Of a stretch of 64,000 bases of DNA, positions 50,533-61,000 are shown piece by piece. A model generated the notes under the pieces. The model worked only from the letters and a program-made list of their open reading frames with translations. It was not told where the DNA came from and did no database searches. Within the stretch, counting starts at the first letter, position 1. Every line of letters begins with the position of its first letter. Source of the DNA: Dyella mobilis (GTDB lineage Bacteria; Pseudomonadota; Gammaproteobacteria; Xanthomonadales; Rhodanobacteraceae); NCBI RefSeq assembly GCF_016904945.1, contig NZ_JADIKF010000040.1, positions 558,001 through 622,000 of the forward strand. The letters are read 5' to 3'. A program made the position numbers and the translations under genes.

Positions 50533-53500
50533 GTGAACATCTCCGCGCTCTTCATCAGGCGGCCGGTGGCGACCACCTTGCTAGCGATCGCCATCCTGCT
50601 CTCCGGCGCGCTGGCGTATTTCCGCCTGCCGGTGGCGCCTCTGCCGAACGTCACCTATCCGGTGGTCGTGGTACAGGCCAGCATGGCCGGCGCCAGCCCG
50701 TCGATCATGGCCTCCACCGTTGCCGAGCCGCTGGAAAAGCGCCTCGGCACGATTGCCGACGTCACCGAACTCACCTCCACCAGCGACGTCGGCTCTGCGC
50801 GGATCGTGGTGCAGTTCGGTTTGAACCGCGATATCAATGGTGCGGCCCGCGATGTGCAAGCCGCCATCCAGGCCGCACGCGCGGACCTGCCAAGCACGCT
50901 GCGCAATAACCCGACCTATCGCGAGTACAACCCGGCCGATTCGCCGATCATGGTGCTGGCGCTGACCTCCAAAACACTGACTCGCGCACAGCTTTACGAC
51001 TCGGCCGATTCGGTGATCCAGCAACAGCTGTCGCAAGTGGATGGCGTGGGCCAGATCACGCTGGGCGGCAGCGCCCTGCCCTCTGTGCGCGTTGAATTGC
51101 AGCCCGATCAGCTCAACAGCTACGGCATCGGTCTGGAGGACGTGCGCGCAGCCATCAGTTCGGCCAACGCCAACAGCGCCAAAGGTCACATCGACCAGAA
51201 TGGCGTGCGCTACGAAGTGACTTCCAACGACCAGATCAACAAAGCCGCGCCCTACCGTGATCTAGTGGTCTCGTACCGCAAAGGTTCGCCGGTCCTGTTG
51301 CGCGACGTGGCCGATGTCGAAGACTCGGCGGAGAATCTCCGCAACCTGGGCCTGTATAACGGCCAGCCCGCGGTGCTGGTGATCGTCTTCCCGCTGCCTG
51401 GCGGCAATATCGTCAAAACCGTGGGCGAGATACGCAAAGTGCTGCCTGCGATCGAGGCTACGCTGCCGCGCAACGTACACATCGGCGTTGCCATCGACCG
51501 CTCGCAATCGGTGAATGCCGCGGTGGGCGACACCGAACGCACGCTGTTCATGGCCGTGTTGCTGGTGATCGGCGTGGTGTTCGTGTTTCTGCAATCGCCG
51601 CGGGCGATCCTGATTCCAGCGGTAGCGCTACCGTTGTCCATCATCGGAACCTTCGGTCCGATGTACCTGATGGGCTACAGCCTGGACAACCTGTCCCTGA
51701 TGGCATTGACCATCGGCACCGGCTTCGTGGTCGACGACGCAGTGGTGGTACTGGAAAACATCGTGCGCCACGTCGAAGCAGGCATGGATGTGCGCGAAGC
51801 GGCCCTGAAAGGCAGCGGCGAAGTCTGCTTCACCGTGATCTCGATGAGCCTGTCGTTGATCGCGGTATTTCTGCCGATCCTGCTGATGCCCGGCATCATC
51901 GGCCTGCTGTTCCACGAATTCGCCGTCACCTTGTCGACCGCCATCCTGCTGTCGATGGTGATCTCGCTGACGGTAACGCCGGCCATGGCCGCCTATGTGT
52001 TGAAGCCCGGCGCCGCCATGCATTCCAAGGCACGCTGGGCGCTGTGGTACGAACGGCAGTTCGACCGCTTCAAGGATGCCTATTCGCGCTCGTTGACCAA
52101 GGTACTCGACAATGCCTTGATGGTCGGCCTGATGCTGATCGGCCTGATCGTATTGAACGTGTTCCTGATCAAGCTGGTGCCCTCGACATTCTTTCCCGAG
52201 CAGGACAACGGCATCCTGATGGGGCAGATCATCGCCGACCAGAGCATCTCCTTCCAGGCGATGGAAAAGAAGCTGGCGCAATTGCAGTCCATCGTGCAGA
52301 AGGATCCTGCCGTGGCATCCGTGGCCGGCTTCACCGGCGGCCGCGCGCTGAACACCGCCAACGTCTACGTCGAACTCAAGCCGCTGGCCGAACGCAAACT
52401 GTCCGCCGCGCAGGTGGTGGACCGGTTGCGACCCAAGCTCAACGCCGTCTCCGGCGCCAAACTGTTCATGCAAGCGGCGCAGGACCTGCACATCGGCGGA
52501 CGCTCTTCAGCGGCGGAATATCAGTACACGCTGACCAGCGACGATCCCGATGCGCTATTCACGTGGGTGCCCAAACTGGTGGCTGCGCTCGGCAAATCGC
52601 GTGGCCAGCTGCAAGACGTGAACTCGGACCTGCAGCAGAACGGCCTGCAGACCTACGTCAACTTCGACCGCGCCACCATGGCCCGCTACGGTTTTGCACC
52701 GAACCAGATGGATGCCGTGCTGTATGACGCCTTCGGCCAGCGCACGGTTTCCACCGTCTATAACCAGCTCAACCAGTATTACGTGGTGATGGAGGTTGCG
52801 CCGCAATACTGGCAGTACCCGCAGATGCTGGATCGCATGTTCTTCAGCGCCGCCGCCGGCAACCCCTCCGGTACGCAGCAAACGCAGATGCCGGGAAGCA
52901 CGGTTTCGGGTGTGCAGGGCTTCGCGGCTGTGAGCGCCAGCAAGAGTGCAGCGTCCACCAACTCGCTCAATTCGAACGCGCAGGCCAACCAGCTCACCAA
53001 CGCCATTTCCAACTCCAAGGGCGGTGCATCGAGCGGCAGCGCCGACAGTACCGCGCAGGAAACCATGGTGCCGTTCACCGCCATGGCCAGCTACACCAAC
53101 AATCACACGGCCACCGAAGTCAGCCACCAGGGCGGCCTGGTTGCCGCGACGATCTCGTTCAACCTGCCGCCCGGCGGATCGCTGAGCAATGCGTTGGCAG
53201 CGATCAACCAGACCATGCAGGAATTGGGCATGCCCGCTTCCATCCACGGCGCCACGGCAGGCGCGGCACAGGTCTATTCGCAATCGATGTCGACCATGCC
53301 GCTGCTGGTTCTGGCGGCATTGGGTGCGGTGTATATCGTGCTCGGCGTGCTGTACGAGAACACGGTGCATCCGATCACCATTCTGTCCACCCTGCCCTCC
53401 GCCGGCATCGGCGCGACGCTGGCGCTGCTGATTTTCGGCACGCCGTTCTCGGTGATCGCGATGATCGGCATCATTCTGCTGATCGGTATCGTGAAGAAGA

Positions 53501-53838
53501 ACGCGATCATGATGATCGACGTCGCCATTCACTTGCAGCGCGACGAAGGCTACGAGGCGACCAGGGCCATTCACGATGCGGCCGTGGTCCGCCTGCGGCC
53601 GATCATGATGACCACCGCGGCTGCCGTGCTCGGTGCCGTGCCGCTGGCGATCGGCATCGGCCAGGGCGCGTCGCTGCGCCAACCGCTCGGCATCACGGTG
53701 ATGGGCGGCTTAATTCTCAGCCAGGTATTTACGCTGTACACGACACCGGTGATCTACCTATTCCTGGATCGCTTGCGCGCGCGACTCGCCAAGTGGGCCG
53801 CCACCTTGCCGTGGAACAGATCGGACGCGAGCGCATGA
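50533..53838 (+). CDS. mdtC: RND multidrug efflux pump, MdtC-like, with inserted segment
   Basis: 1101 residues from GTG 50533. The same family signatures are seen: GFVVDDAVVVLENIVRHVEAG (proton-relay D-D) and GIVKKNAIMMIDVAI. Compared with MdtC-type pumps it carries about 75 extra residues at ~772-845, rich in S, A, N, Q and G, inside the second periplasmic porter region. Starts 19 nt after mdtB, overlaps the outer membrane factor gene by 4 nt. Confidence 0.94.
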   Translation: MNISALFIRRPVATTLLAIAILLSGALAYFRLPVAPLPNVTYPVVVVQASMAGASPSIMASTVAEPLEKRLGTIADVTELTSTSDVGSARIVVQFGLNRDINGAARDVQAAIQAARADLPSTLRNNPTYREYNPADSPIMVLALTSKTLTRAQLYDSADSVIQQQLSQVDGVGQITLGGSALPSVRVELQPDQLNSYGIGLEDVRAAISSANANSAKGHIDQNGVRYEVTSNDQINKAAPYRDLVVSYRKGSPVLLRDVADVEDSAENLRNLGLYNGQPAVLVIVFPLPGGNIVKTVGEIRKVLPAIEATLPRNVHIGVAIDRSQSVNAAVGDTERTLFMAVLLVIGVVFVFLQSPRAILIPAVALPLSIIGTFGPMYLMGYSLDNLSLMALTIGTGFVVDDAVVVLENIVRHVEAGMDVREAALKGSGEVCFTVISMSLSLIAVFLPILLMPGIIGLLFHEFAVTLSTAILLSMVISLTVTPAMAAYVLKPGAAMHSKARWALWYERQFDRFKDAYSRSLTKVLDNALMVGLMLIGLIVLNVFLIKLVPSTFFPEQDNGILMGQIIADQSISFQAMEKKLAQLQSIVQKDPAVASVAGFTGGRALNTANVYVELKPLAERKLSAAQVVDRLRPKLNAVSGAKLFMQAAQDLHIGGRSSAAEYQYTLTSDDPDALFTWVPKLVAALGKSRGQLQDVNSDLQQNGLQTYVNFDRATMARYGFAPNQMDAVLYDAFGQRTVSTVYNQLNQYYVVMEVAPQYWQYPQMLDRMFFSAAAGNPSGTQQTQMPGSTVSGVQGFAAVSASKSAASTNSLNSNAQANQLTNAISNSKGGASSGSADSTAQETMVPFTAMASYTNNHTATEVSHQGGLVAATISFNLPPGGSLSNALAAINQTMQELGMPASIHGATAGAAQVYSQSMSTMPLLVLAALGAVYIVLGVLYENTVHPITILSTLPSAGIGATLALLIFGTPFSVIAMIGIILLIGIVKKNAIMMIDVAIHLQRDEGYEATRAIHDAAVVRLRPIMMTTAAAVLGAVPLAIGIGQGASLRQPLGITVMGGLILSQVFTLYTTPVIYLFLDRLRARLAKWAATLPWNRSDASA

Positions 53839-55286
53839 CGATGAAGACTCACCACACAGCTCTGGCCGCCTCGCTGGCGATGTTGCTCAGCGGGTGCATG
53901 GTAGGCCCTGACTACCATCGCCCCCAGGTGCCGGTTCCCGCTCAATACAAAGAACTGCCGGGCTGGTCGCAGGCCGCACCGGCGGCCGAAGCGCCCAAAG
54001 GCGACTGGTGGACCGGATTCAATGATCCGCTGCTCAACCAACTCGAGCCGCAGGTATCGGTCTCCAACCAGACGGTGCGCCAGGCTTACGCCAACTACCA
54101 GCAGGCCCTGGCCGAGGTAAAAGTCGCGCGCGCCTCCTTGTTCCCGACCATCGGCCTGGAAGGCTCCGGCAGCAAGCAGCGCTCCGCGCACAGCAGCACC
54201 AGCCTGAATGCCAATCTCAGCCCCATCAGCACCTCCGGCTCGGTGGAAGGCAATATCAGCTGGGCTCCCGACCTGTGGGGCAAGGTTCGCCGCACGATCG
54301 AGGAAAACAAGGCCACCGCTCAGGCCAGCGAGGCGACGCTTGCCAACGCCACGCTTTCCGAACAGGTCGCACTGGCCACTGCCGTGATCGAGTTGCGCAT
54401 CACGGATGCCAATACCGATCTGCTGCAGAAAACCGTCGATGCCTATACCGAATCGTTGCGTGTCGTGGAAAACCAGGGCACGGCGGGCACGGCTGCACCC
54501 TCCGATGTCATTGCCGCACGCACGCAACTGGAAAACGCCAAGGCCAGCCTGATAGCGCTCGGCATCGCGCGCGCCAACTACGCGCATGCCATTGCGGTGC
54601 TGGTCGGAAAGAACCCGGAAGAGCTCGATATTCCAACCGGCACGACACTCCCCACGCTACCTGACATACCGGTCGGTGTGCCCTCCACGCTGCTGCAGCG
54701 CCGTCCAGACATTGCCGTCGCGGAACGCCAGATGGCCGCGCAGAATGCCGCGGTGGGCGTAGCCGTAGCCGCGTACTACCCGAGCGTCTCCTTGTCGGCA
54801 GCAGACGGCTTCTCGCAATCGCCGCTGGCCGGTCTGCTGCACCTGGCCAACCACATCTGGTCGTTGGGGGCGAATGTGGATGAAACCGTGTTCGACTTCG
54901 GCGCGCGCCACGGCGAAGTCGCTGCGGCCAAGGCCGCTTATGAAGGCTCGGTTGCGAACTATCGCGGCACGGTGCTGACCGCCTTCCAGAATGTCGAGGA
55001 CGATCTCTCCGGCTTGCGCATTCTGGCCCAGCAAGCCGAAGTGGTGGACGATGCTGCCAAGAACGCCACGGAGGGTGCACGGATCGCGCTGAACGAATAT
55101 CAAGCCGGCACCGTCGACTACACCACCGTAGCCACTGCCCAGGCCACTCAATTGAGTACGGCGCAAAGCGCGCTGAGCGTCAAACAGCAACGCCTGGTCG
55201 ATACGGTGTCGCTGATCGGCGATATCGGCGGCGGCTGGTCGGCCGGCCAGCTCAGCGACTCCAAATCATCCGGTAGCGCACGTTGA
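53835..55286 (+). CDS. Outer membrane efflux factor (NodT/OprM family lipoprotein)
   Basis: 483 residues. Lipoprotein signal with LSGC (cysteine 21), then VGPDYHRPQVPVPAQYKE as in NodT channels, and two long alpha-helical barrel repeats. Forms the trimeric exit duct of the tripartite pump. ATGA overlap with mdtC and a TGATG overlap with the aldo/keto reductase show one transcript from 46128. Confidence 0.93.
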   Translation: MTMKTHHTALAASLAMLLSGCMVGPDYHRPQVPVPAQYKELPGWSQAAPAAEAPKGDWWTGFNDPLLNQLEPQVSVSNQTVRQAYANYQQALAEVKVARASLFPTIGLEGSGSKQRSAHSSTSLNANLSPISTSGSVEGNISWAPDLWGKVRRTIEENKATAQASEATLANATLSEQVALATAVIELRITDANTDLLQKTVDAYTESLRVVENQGTAGTAAPSDVIAARTQLENAKASLIALGIARANYAHAIAVLVGKNPEELDIPTGTTLPTLPDIPVGVPSTLLQRRPDIAVAERQMAAQNAAVGVAVAAYYPSVSLSAADGFSQSPLAGLLHLANHIWSLGANVDETVFDFGARHGEVAAAKAAYEGSVANYRGTVLTAFQNVEDDLSGLRILAQQAEVVDDAAKNATEGARIALNEYQAGTVDYTTVATAQATQLSTAQSALSVKQQRLVDTVSLIGDIGGGWSAGQLSDSKSSGSAR

Positions 55287-56173
55287 TGTCCAGTATGTCG
55301 ACAGAGCGGCTCGAACTATCCACCATTGTCGCAGGACTTTGGCGCATCGCGGACTGGCACCTTGATGTCGCCGCGCGCGTCCGCTGGATCGAGCAGGCAC
55401 TGGAGCTTGGCATCACCTCGTTCGACCATGCCGATATTTACGGCGATTACCGTGCCGAAGCGTTGTTTGGCGAGGCGCTCAAAGCGATGCCTGCGCTGCG
55501 CCAACGCATGCAATTGATCACCAAATGCGGTATTCGGCTGCGCTCCGGGCAACGGCCGTATCGGGTGAACTACTACGACACCGGCGCGCAGTACATTCGA
55601 ACGCAGGTAGAACAATCCTTGCGCAACCTGCATACCGAGCAGTTGGATCTGGTACTGATCCACCGCCCGGATTATTTGATGGATGCAGCGAATTTGGCGG
55701 ACACCTTTGCCGCGCTCACCCGCGAAGGCAAGGTGGCGCATTGGGGTGTCTCCAACCACAGCTGCAGTCAGCTTGCCTTGTTGAACCAGCACTATCCCCT
55801 GCAAACCAATCAAGTGGAATTGTCGCCGCTGCAAACCCATGCGCTGGACGACGGCACGCTGGATCAGGCACAACAGCTCGGCCTGCGCCCGATGATATGG
55901 TCGCCGCTAGCTGGCGGCCGTCTATTTACCGGCGAAGATGTATCGGCTCAACGCGTACGAGCCGAAATGTCTGCCATCGCTGCGCGCTACGGCATCAGCG
56001 TCACCACACTCGCTTTCGCGTGGATATTGCGCCATCCGTCACGCCCGTGCCCGATTACCGGCACCGGTCGCGTCGAGGGCCTGCGCGATGCGGTCGCTGC
56101 GTTGAACGTCCGCCTCGATGCGGAAGACTGGTATGCCATCTGGACCGCCTGCAAGGGCCATTCGGTGCCCTGA
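55286..56173 (+). CDS. Aldo/keto reductase (YdhF-like)
   Basis: 295 residues from ATG 55286. The catalytic tetrad is present: D in FDHADIYGDYRAE (and Y), K in LITKCG, and H in LVLIHRPD, with the NADPH end near the C-terminus (GRVEGLRDAV). It should reduce an aldehyde or ketone with NADPH. Translational coupling to the outer membrane factor is odd for such an enzyme and may point to a detoxifying role linked to the pump. Confidence 0.88.
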   Translation: MSSMSTERLELSTIVAGLWRIADWHLDVAARVRWIEQALELGITSFDHADIYGDYRAEALFGEALKAMPALRQRMQLITKCGIRLRSGQRPYRVNYYDTGAQYIRTQVEQSLRNLHTEQLDLVLIHRPDYLMDAANLADTFAALTREGKVAHWGVSNHSCSQLALLNQHYPLQTNQVELSPLQTHALDDGTLDQAQQLGLRPMIWSPLAGGRLFTGEDVSAQRVRAEMSAIAARYGISVTTLAFAWILRHPSRPCPITGTGRVEGLRDAVAALNVRLDAEDWYAIWTACKGHSVP

Positions 56174-56253
56174 CTTCACCGGCAACAGCCGTCGCAAAAC
56201 GACTGGATTACGCTGCGCCAACCCAACCAACGGCTCTGCGGCTCATTGCACGA

Positions 56254-57183
56254 TCAGGGATTGCTCACGCCGTGCGGTACGTGACCGGTCGCTACGTGCT
56301 TGCGTGCCGATTCGACGTTAGCCGGCGAGTCATCGAAGAAGATGTCGGCGCCGAAAGCGTCGAGGAACGGTCCCTTGTCGCGCCCACCGAGGAACAAGGC
56401 CTCGTCGATGCGCACGCCCCAGCGGCGCAGGGTGAGAATGACGCGCTTGTGCGCGGGGGCGGAACGAGCCGTCACCAGAGCAGTGCGAATGGGCGAATTC
56501 TCTGCAGGGAAAGCCGCCTGCAAGCGATGCACCGCAGTGAGAAAGCCGCGGAACGGACCCACTGACAGCGGCTCGTCGGCCAGCTCGGTTTCGCTGCGAT
56601 GGAAGGCCTCAAGGCCTTCTTCCCGCGACACACGCTCGCCTTCGTCGCCGAAAATCACCGCGTCGCCATCGAACGCAATGCGCAATTGCTCGCTGGCCCT
56701 GGGCGGCGCCACGGAGGGCAGAATGGTGGCGGCGGCCACGCCCGCCTTCAATGCCCTGCCAACGTCTTCGGCGTTGGCAGAAAGAAACAGATCCGCCTTG
56801 AACGGCGCTATGTAATCCGATGTCGGGGCACCGCTGGTAAAGGCCGCCCGGCTGATTTCCAGGCCGTAATGTTGGATGGCATTGAATATGCGCAAGCCGG
56901 TGTCGCCGGAATTGCGCGACAACAGGATGACTTCGACCGGAGGCAAGTCGCCCGCCAGCTTGTTCAGGCCGAGCAGTTTCTGCACCAGCGGAAACGCTAC
57001 GCCAGGCTGCAGGATCTCGTTCTCGTGCTCGATCTGGAAAGCGCGGTAGGCATCGAGCCCTTGCCGCTCGAACAGGGTGTGGCTGTCGCCCAGATCGAAC
57101 AAGGCGCGCGACGAAATCGCGACAACCAGCTTGTTGTCGGTCGCCGAGCGAGCATCGTGGACAGAAGAAGTAGAACGGGTCAT
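56254..57183 (-). CDS. 5'-nucleotidase (cytosolic NT5C1-like)
   Basis: 309 residues from ATG 57183; a start at 57219, overlapping the nadK end, is also possible. NKLVVAISSRALFDLGDSHTLFERQGLDAYR opens the PF06189-type 5'-nucleotidase family, and LLSRNSGDTGLRIFNAI, FTSGAPTSDYIAPFKADLFLS, IAFDGDAVIFGDEGE and FFDDSP (with the nucleophile-like D) follow. It would dephosphorylate nucleoside monophosphates. Co-directional with nadK. Confidence 0.85.
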   Translation of the reverse strand: MTRSTSSVHDARSATDNKLVVAISSRALFDLGDSHTLFERQGLDAYRAFQIEHENEILQPGVAFPLVQKLLGLNKLAGDLPPVEVILLSRNSGDTGLRIFNAIQHYGLEISRAAFTSGAPTSDYIAPFKADLFLSANAEDVGRALKAGVAAATILPSVAPPRASEQLRIAFDGDAVIFGDEGERVSREEGLEAFHRSETELADEPLSVGPFRGFLTAVHRLQAAFPAENSPIRTALVTARSAPAHKRVILTLRRWGVRIDEALFLGGRDKGPFLDAFGADIFFDDSPANVESARKHVATGHVPHGVSNP

Positions 57184-57196
57184 GGTCGAAAAGAGT

Positions 57197-57958
57197 TCAA
57201 TCGGCGGCAAATTGCTCATCCAGAATACGCTGTTCCAGATTGTGCTCCGGATCGAACAGCAAGCGCACGCCGCGTTCCTGCGATTGGCGGATGTCCACGG
57301 TACGAACGTTGCGCACTTCCAGGAAATCGGCGGTGGCGCTGATCGGGCGCTTCCCCGAATCCAGCACGCGCAGGCTCACCTGGGTGCGATGCGGAAGGAT
57401 GGCGCCGCGCCAACGGCGCGGGCGGAACGGACTGATCGGGGTCAGCGCCAGCACGTTGGCATCGAGTGGAAGAATGGGGCCGTGCGCCGACAGGTTATAG
57501 GCCGTGGAGCCGGCCGGCGTGGAAACCAGGATGCCGTCGCAGACCAGGGTGGCCAGCTTCACGTCATCGTTGAGCCTTACCTCCAGGTGCGCGGCCTGGT
57601 TGGTTTGACGCAACAACGACACTTCGTTGAAGGCAAGCGCCGTGCGGGTCTGCCCATCGCTGTCAGTGGCGACCATTTCCAACGGAAACAATTCGGCGGT
57701 GTGCGCGCGCGCGATGCGCTCGGGCAGCTCTTCGAGCTTGTACTTGTTCATGAGAAAGCCGACCCGGCCCAGCTTCATGCCGTAGACCGGTACGGCAATG
57801 GCGCGATGCGCGTGCAAGGTGCGCAACATGAAGCCGTCGCCGCCCAGGGCAACGATCACCTCCGCCTCGACAGCGGGCACGTCGCCGTAACGATCCACGA
57901 GTTTGCGGCGAGCTTGCTGGGCCACGTTGGTTTCGCTGGCGACAAACGCGAGGCGCAT
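57197..57958 (-). CDS. nadK: NAD kinase
   Basis: 253 residues. EVIVALGGDGFMLRTLH has the GGDG signature that binds ATP/NAD, and FNEVSLLR the NE/D pair; VSTPAGSTAYNLSAHGPILPLDAN is the conserved substrate loop. Makes NADP+ from NAD+ in the cytosol. The length is a little short compared with E. coli but complete for the proteobacterial type. Last but one of the NAD(P)-linked run before gdhB. Confidence 0.94.
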   Translation of the reverse strand: MRLAFVASETNVAQQARRKLVDRYGDVPAVEAEVIVALGGDGFMLRTLHAHRAIAVPVYGMKLGRVGFLMNKYKLEELPERIARAHTAELFPLEMVATDSDGQTRTALAFNEVSLLRQTNQAAHLEVRLNDDVKLATLVCDGILVSTPAGSTAYNLSAHGPILPLDANVLALTPISPFRPRRWRGAILPHRTQVSLRVLDSGKRPISATADFLEVRNVRTVDIRQSQERGVRLLFDPEHNLEQRILDEQFAAD

Positions 57959-58005
57959 AAGATCCGTCTTCGATGAGGGTCGTGTTCTGGAGCTTACGAT
58001 ACGAC

Positions 58006-58036
58006 GAAGGGCAAGGCCATGACGGCCTTGCCCTTC
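58006..58036 (-). terminator. Strong hairpin after the glutamate dehydrogenase gene
   Basis: Perfect 13-bp stem GAAGGGCAAGGCC/GGCCTTGCCCTTC with a 5-nt loop, 31 nt beyond the gdh stop on the minus strand. No T-run, but the stem alone is the strongest in this stretch. Confidence 0.65.
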
Positions 58037-58066
58037 TGCACACTACCCTGACGCTGATGCGTGCTG

Positions 58067-61000
58067 TCAGCCTACCGGCACCTGCGCCAACTGCGCCAGA
58101 CGACGTACCGCCACCGATGCGATCGGATAATCCGCGTTCTGGGTGAGGATTTCCGCCAGCATGCTGCGCGTGTACTTCAGCGTGGGATCGTCGCGATCCA
58201 GCCATGCCTGCACCGGCGAGACGTCCTTCGAGCCGCCATTCAGCGCCAACACCTGCGTAGCCAGGGCGCGGTGCTGATGGTTGAGCTCATCCAGCAGCGA
58301 ACCGCGTGCTTGCGCATGCCAATGACCATCCACCGGCAGGGCTTCGATCTGGCCGCGCAGCCATTCCAGATCCAGGCTCTGGCCCAGTTCGTAGAACACG
58401 TTGGCGACCTTGGCGATGGGCTGGCCGCTCTGCTGGGCCACTTCCACCATGTCGAGCATGGCGCGCAGTTCCGGCAGCTTGGCCAGGCGCAGAGCCAGTT
58501 CGGTCGGCAGGCCAAGGCCTTCCCACTTTTCCTGGCTGGTGGCGAAGTCTGCTTTGCCAGCCGGCGTCAGCGCATCCGTAACCGTGGCGCTGAGTTCGGC
58601 CACGGCAGCCTGGTAGCGCTCCACGTTGGCGGCGATTTCCAGCGTGCCGCCCGGACGGCTCAGCAACCAGCGCGTGATGTGGCGCAGCAGCGACCATATC
58701 TGCAGGATCGCATCGACCTGCGTGCTCTCGGCCACCTTGCTGTCCTGCGCCTCGATTTGCGCCCACAGGTCGCGCGCGCCGAGAATTTCGCGCGCAGCGG
58801 TATAAGCCTTGGCGATCGCCGCTGGGCCCTGCCCGGTATCTTCCTGCATGCGCATCATGAAGGTGGCGCCCATGCGGTTGATGGTGGAGTTGGTCACCGC
58901 GGTGGCAATGATTTCGCGCTTCAGGCGATGACGCTGCATGTGCTCGGCGTATTTGTCGTGCAGCGGTGCCGGGAAATAGCGCACCAGTTCCTTGGACAGG
59001 TACGGATCTTCCGGCACGTCCGACTCCAGCAATTGCTGGAACAGGCGGATCTTGTCGTAAGAAAGCAGCACCGACAGTTCCGGACGGGTCATGCCTTGGC
59101 TACGCGTCTTGCGCTCGGTCAGCTCGGCTTCGCTCGGCAGGTTTTCCACCTGGCGATCGAGCAGGCCTTCGCCCTCCAGCGTACGAATGAAGTGCGCCAT
59201 CGAACCCAGGCGCTTGGCCGACTGGTGTTCCATCAAGGTGATGGCCTGGTTCTGGCGGTAGTTGTCCCACAGCACCAGTTCGCCTACTTCGTCAGTCATC
59301 GAGGCGAGCTGCTTGTTGCGGCCGTCGACGGTGATCTCGTTACGCTGCACGGCGTCGTCGAGCAGGATCTTGATGTTCACCTCGTGATCGGAGGTGTCCA
59401 CGCCAGCGGAGTTGTCGATGAAGTCGGTGTTCAGCAGCACGCCGTGCTGCGCGGCCTCGATACGGCCCTTCTGGGTGAAGCCCAGGTTGCCGCCCTCGCC
59501 GACCACCTTGCAACGCAGTTCCGCACCGTTGAGGCGCAGGCCGTTGTTGGCGCGGTCGCCCACGTCCGCATGCGTCTCGCTGGTCGCTTTCACATACGTA
59601 CCGATACCGCCGTTCCACAGCAGATCGACCGGCGCCTTGAGAATGGCATTGAGCAGATCGTTCGGCGACAGGTGCTGCACATCGGCCTTCAGGCTCAGCG
59701 CCGCACGCACTTCCGGCGAAATCGGAATCGACTTCACGCTGCGCGGCCACACGCCGCCACCGGCAGAAATCAGCGACTTGTCATAATCCTCCCAGCTTGA
59801 ACGCGGCAGCTTGAACATACGTTCGCGCTCAGCGAAGGACTTCGCCGTATCCGGATTGGGATCGAGGAACACGTGGCGATGGTCGAACGCCGCCAGCAGG
59901 CGGATGTGCTTCGACAACAGCATGCCGTTGCCGAACACGTCGCCGGACATGTCGCCGATACCGACGCAGGTGAAATCTTCGCTCTGCGAGTCGCGGCCCA
60001 GCGCACGGAAGTGGCGCTTCACCGACTCCCACGCACCCTTGGCAGTGATGCCCATGCCTTTGTGGTCGTAACCGTTCGAACCACCGGAGGCGAAGGCGTC
60101 GCCCAGCCAGAAGCCGTGCTCGATCGAGATCGCATTGGCGATGTCGGAGAACGTGGCCGTGCCCTTGTCGGCGGCCACCACCAGGTACGGATCGTCCTGG
60201 TCGTGACGCACCACGTCGTGCGGCGGCACGACCTTGCCTTCCACCAGGTTGTCGGTGATGTCCAGCAGGCCGTTGATGAACAGGCGATAGCAGGCGATAC
60301 CTTCGGCCAGCTGCGCATCGCGGTCGCCGCCGACCGGCGGATGCTTGACGAAGAAACCGCCCTTCGAGCCGACCGGCACAATCACGGTGTTCTTCACCAT
60401 CTGCGCCTTCACCAGGCCCAGCACTTCGGTACGGAAGTCTTCGCGGCGATCCGACCAGCGCAGGCCACCGCGAGCCACCGGCCCGAAGCGCAGATGGATG
60501 CCTTCCACGCGCGGCGAGTACACGAAGATTTCGCGATACGGCACCGGCTTGGGTGCGTCCGGCACCTGCTTGGAGTCGAACTTGAAGCTGATGTAGTGAC
60601 GATGCGCGCCATCCCACTTCTGGTAGAAGCTGGTGCGCAGGGTGGCGCGGATGGTGTTCATGAAGCTCAGCAGGATGCGCTCGTCATCCAGGCTGGCCAC
60701 ATCGTCGAGCAGCGCCTTCAGCGCTTCCCACAGCACGTGCACTTGCTGTTCGCGCGGCTGCGCCAGCACATTGACCATGCCGTCGATCAGCTCAGGCTTG
60801 GCTTTCTGCGTTTCGGCCGGGATCAGCGCATGCATTTCGCGGCGCAAATCGGCCTGGGCCTTTTCCAGCTCGGCGGCGCCGAGCTGCTCGCGATGCGGGT
60901 CGAACTTGGCGTTGAACAGCTCGATCAACACGCCGGCGATGGCCGGATAACGGTTGAGCGTCTCTTCCATGTAGCTCTGCGAGAAGGCAATGCCCACCTG

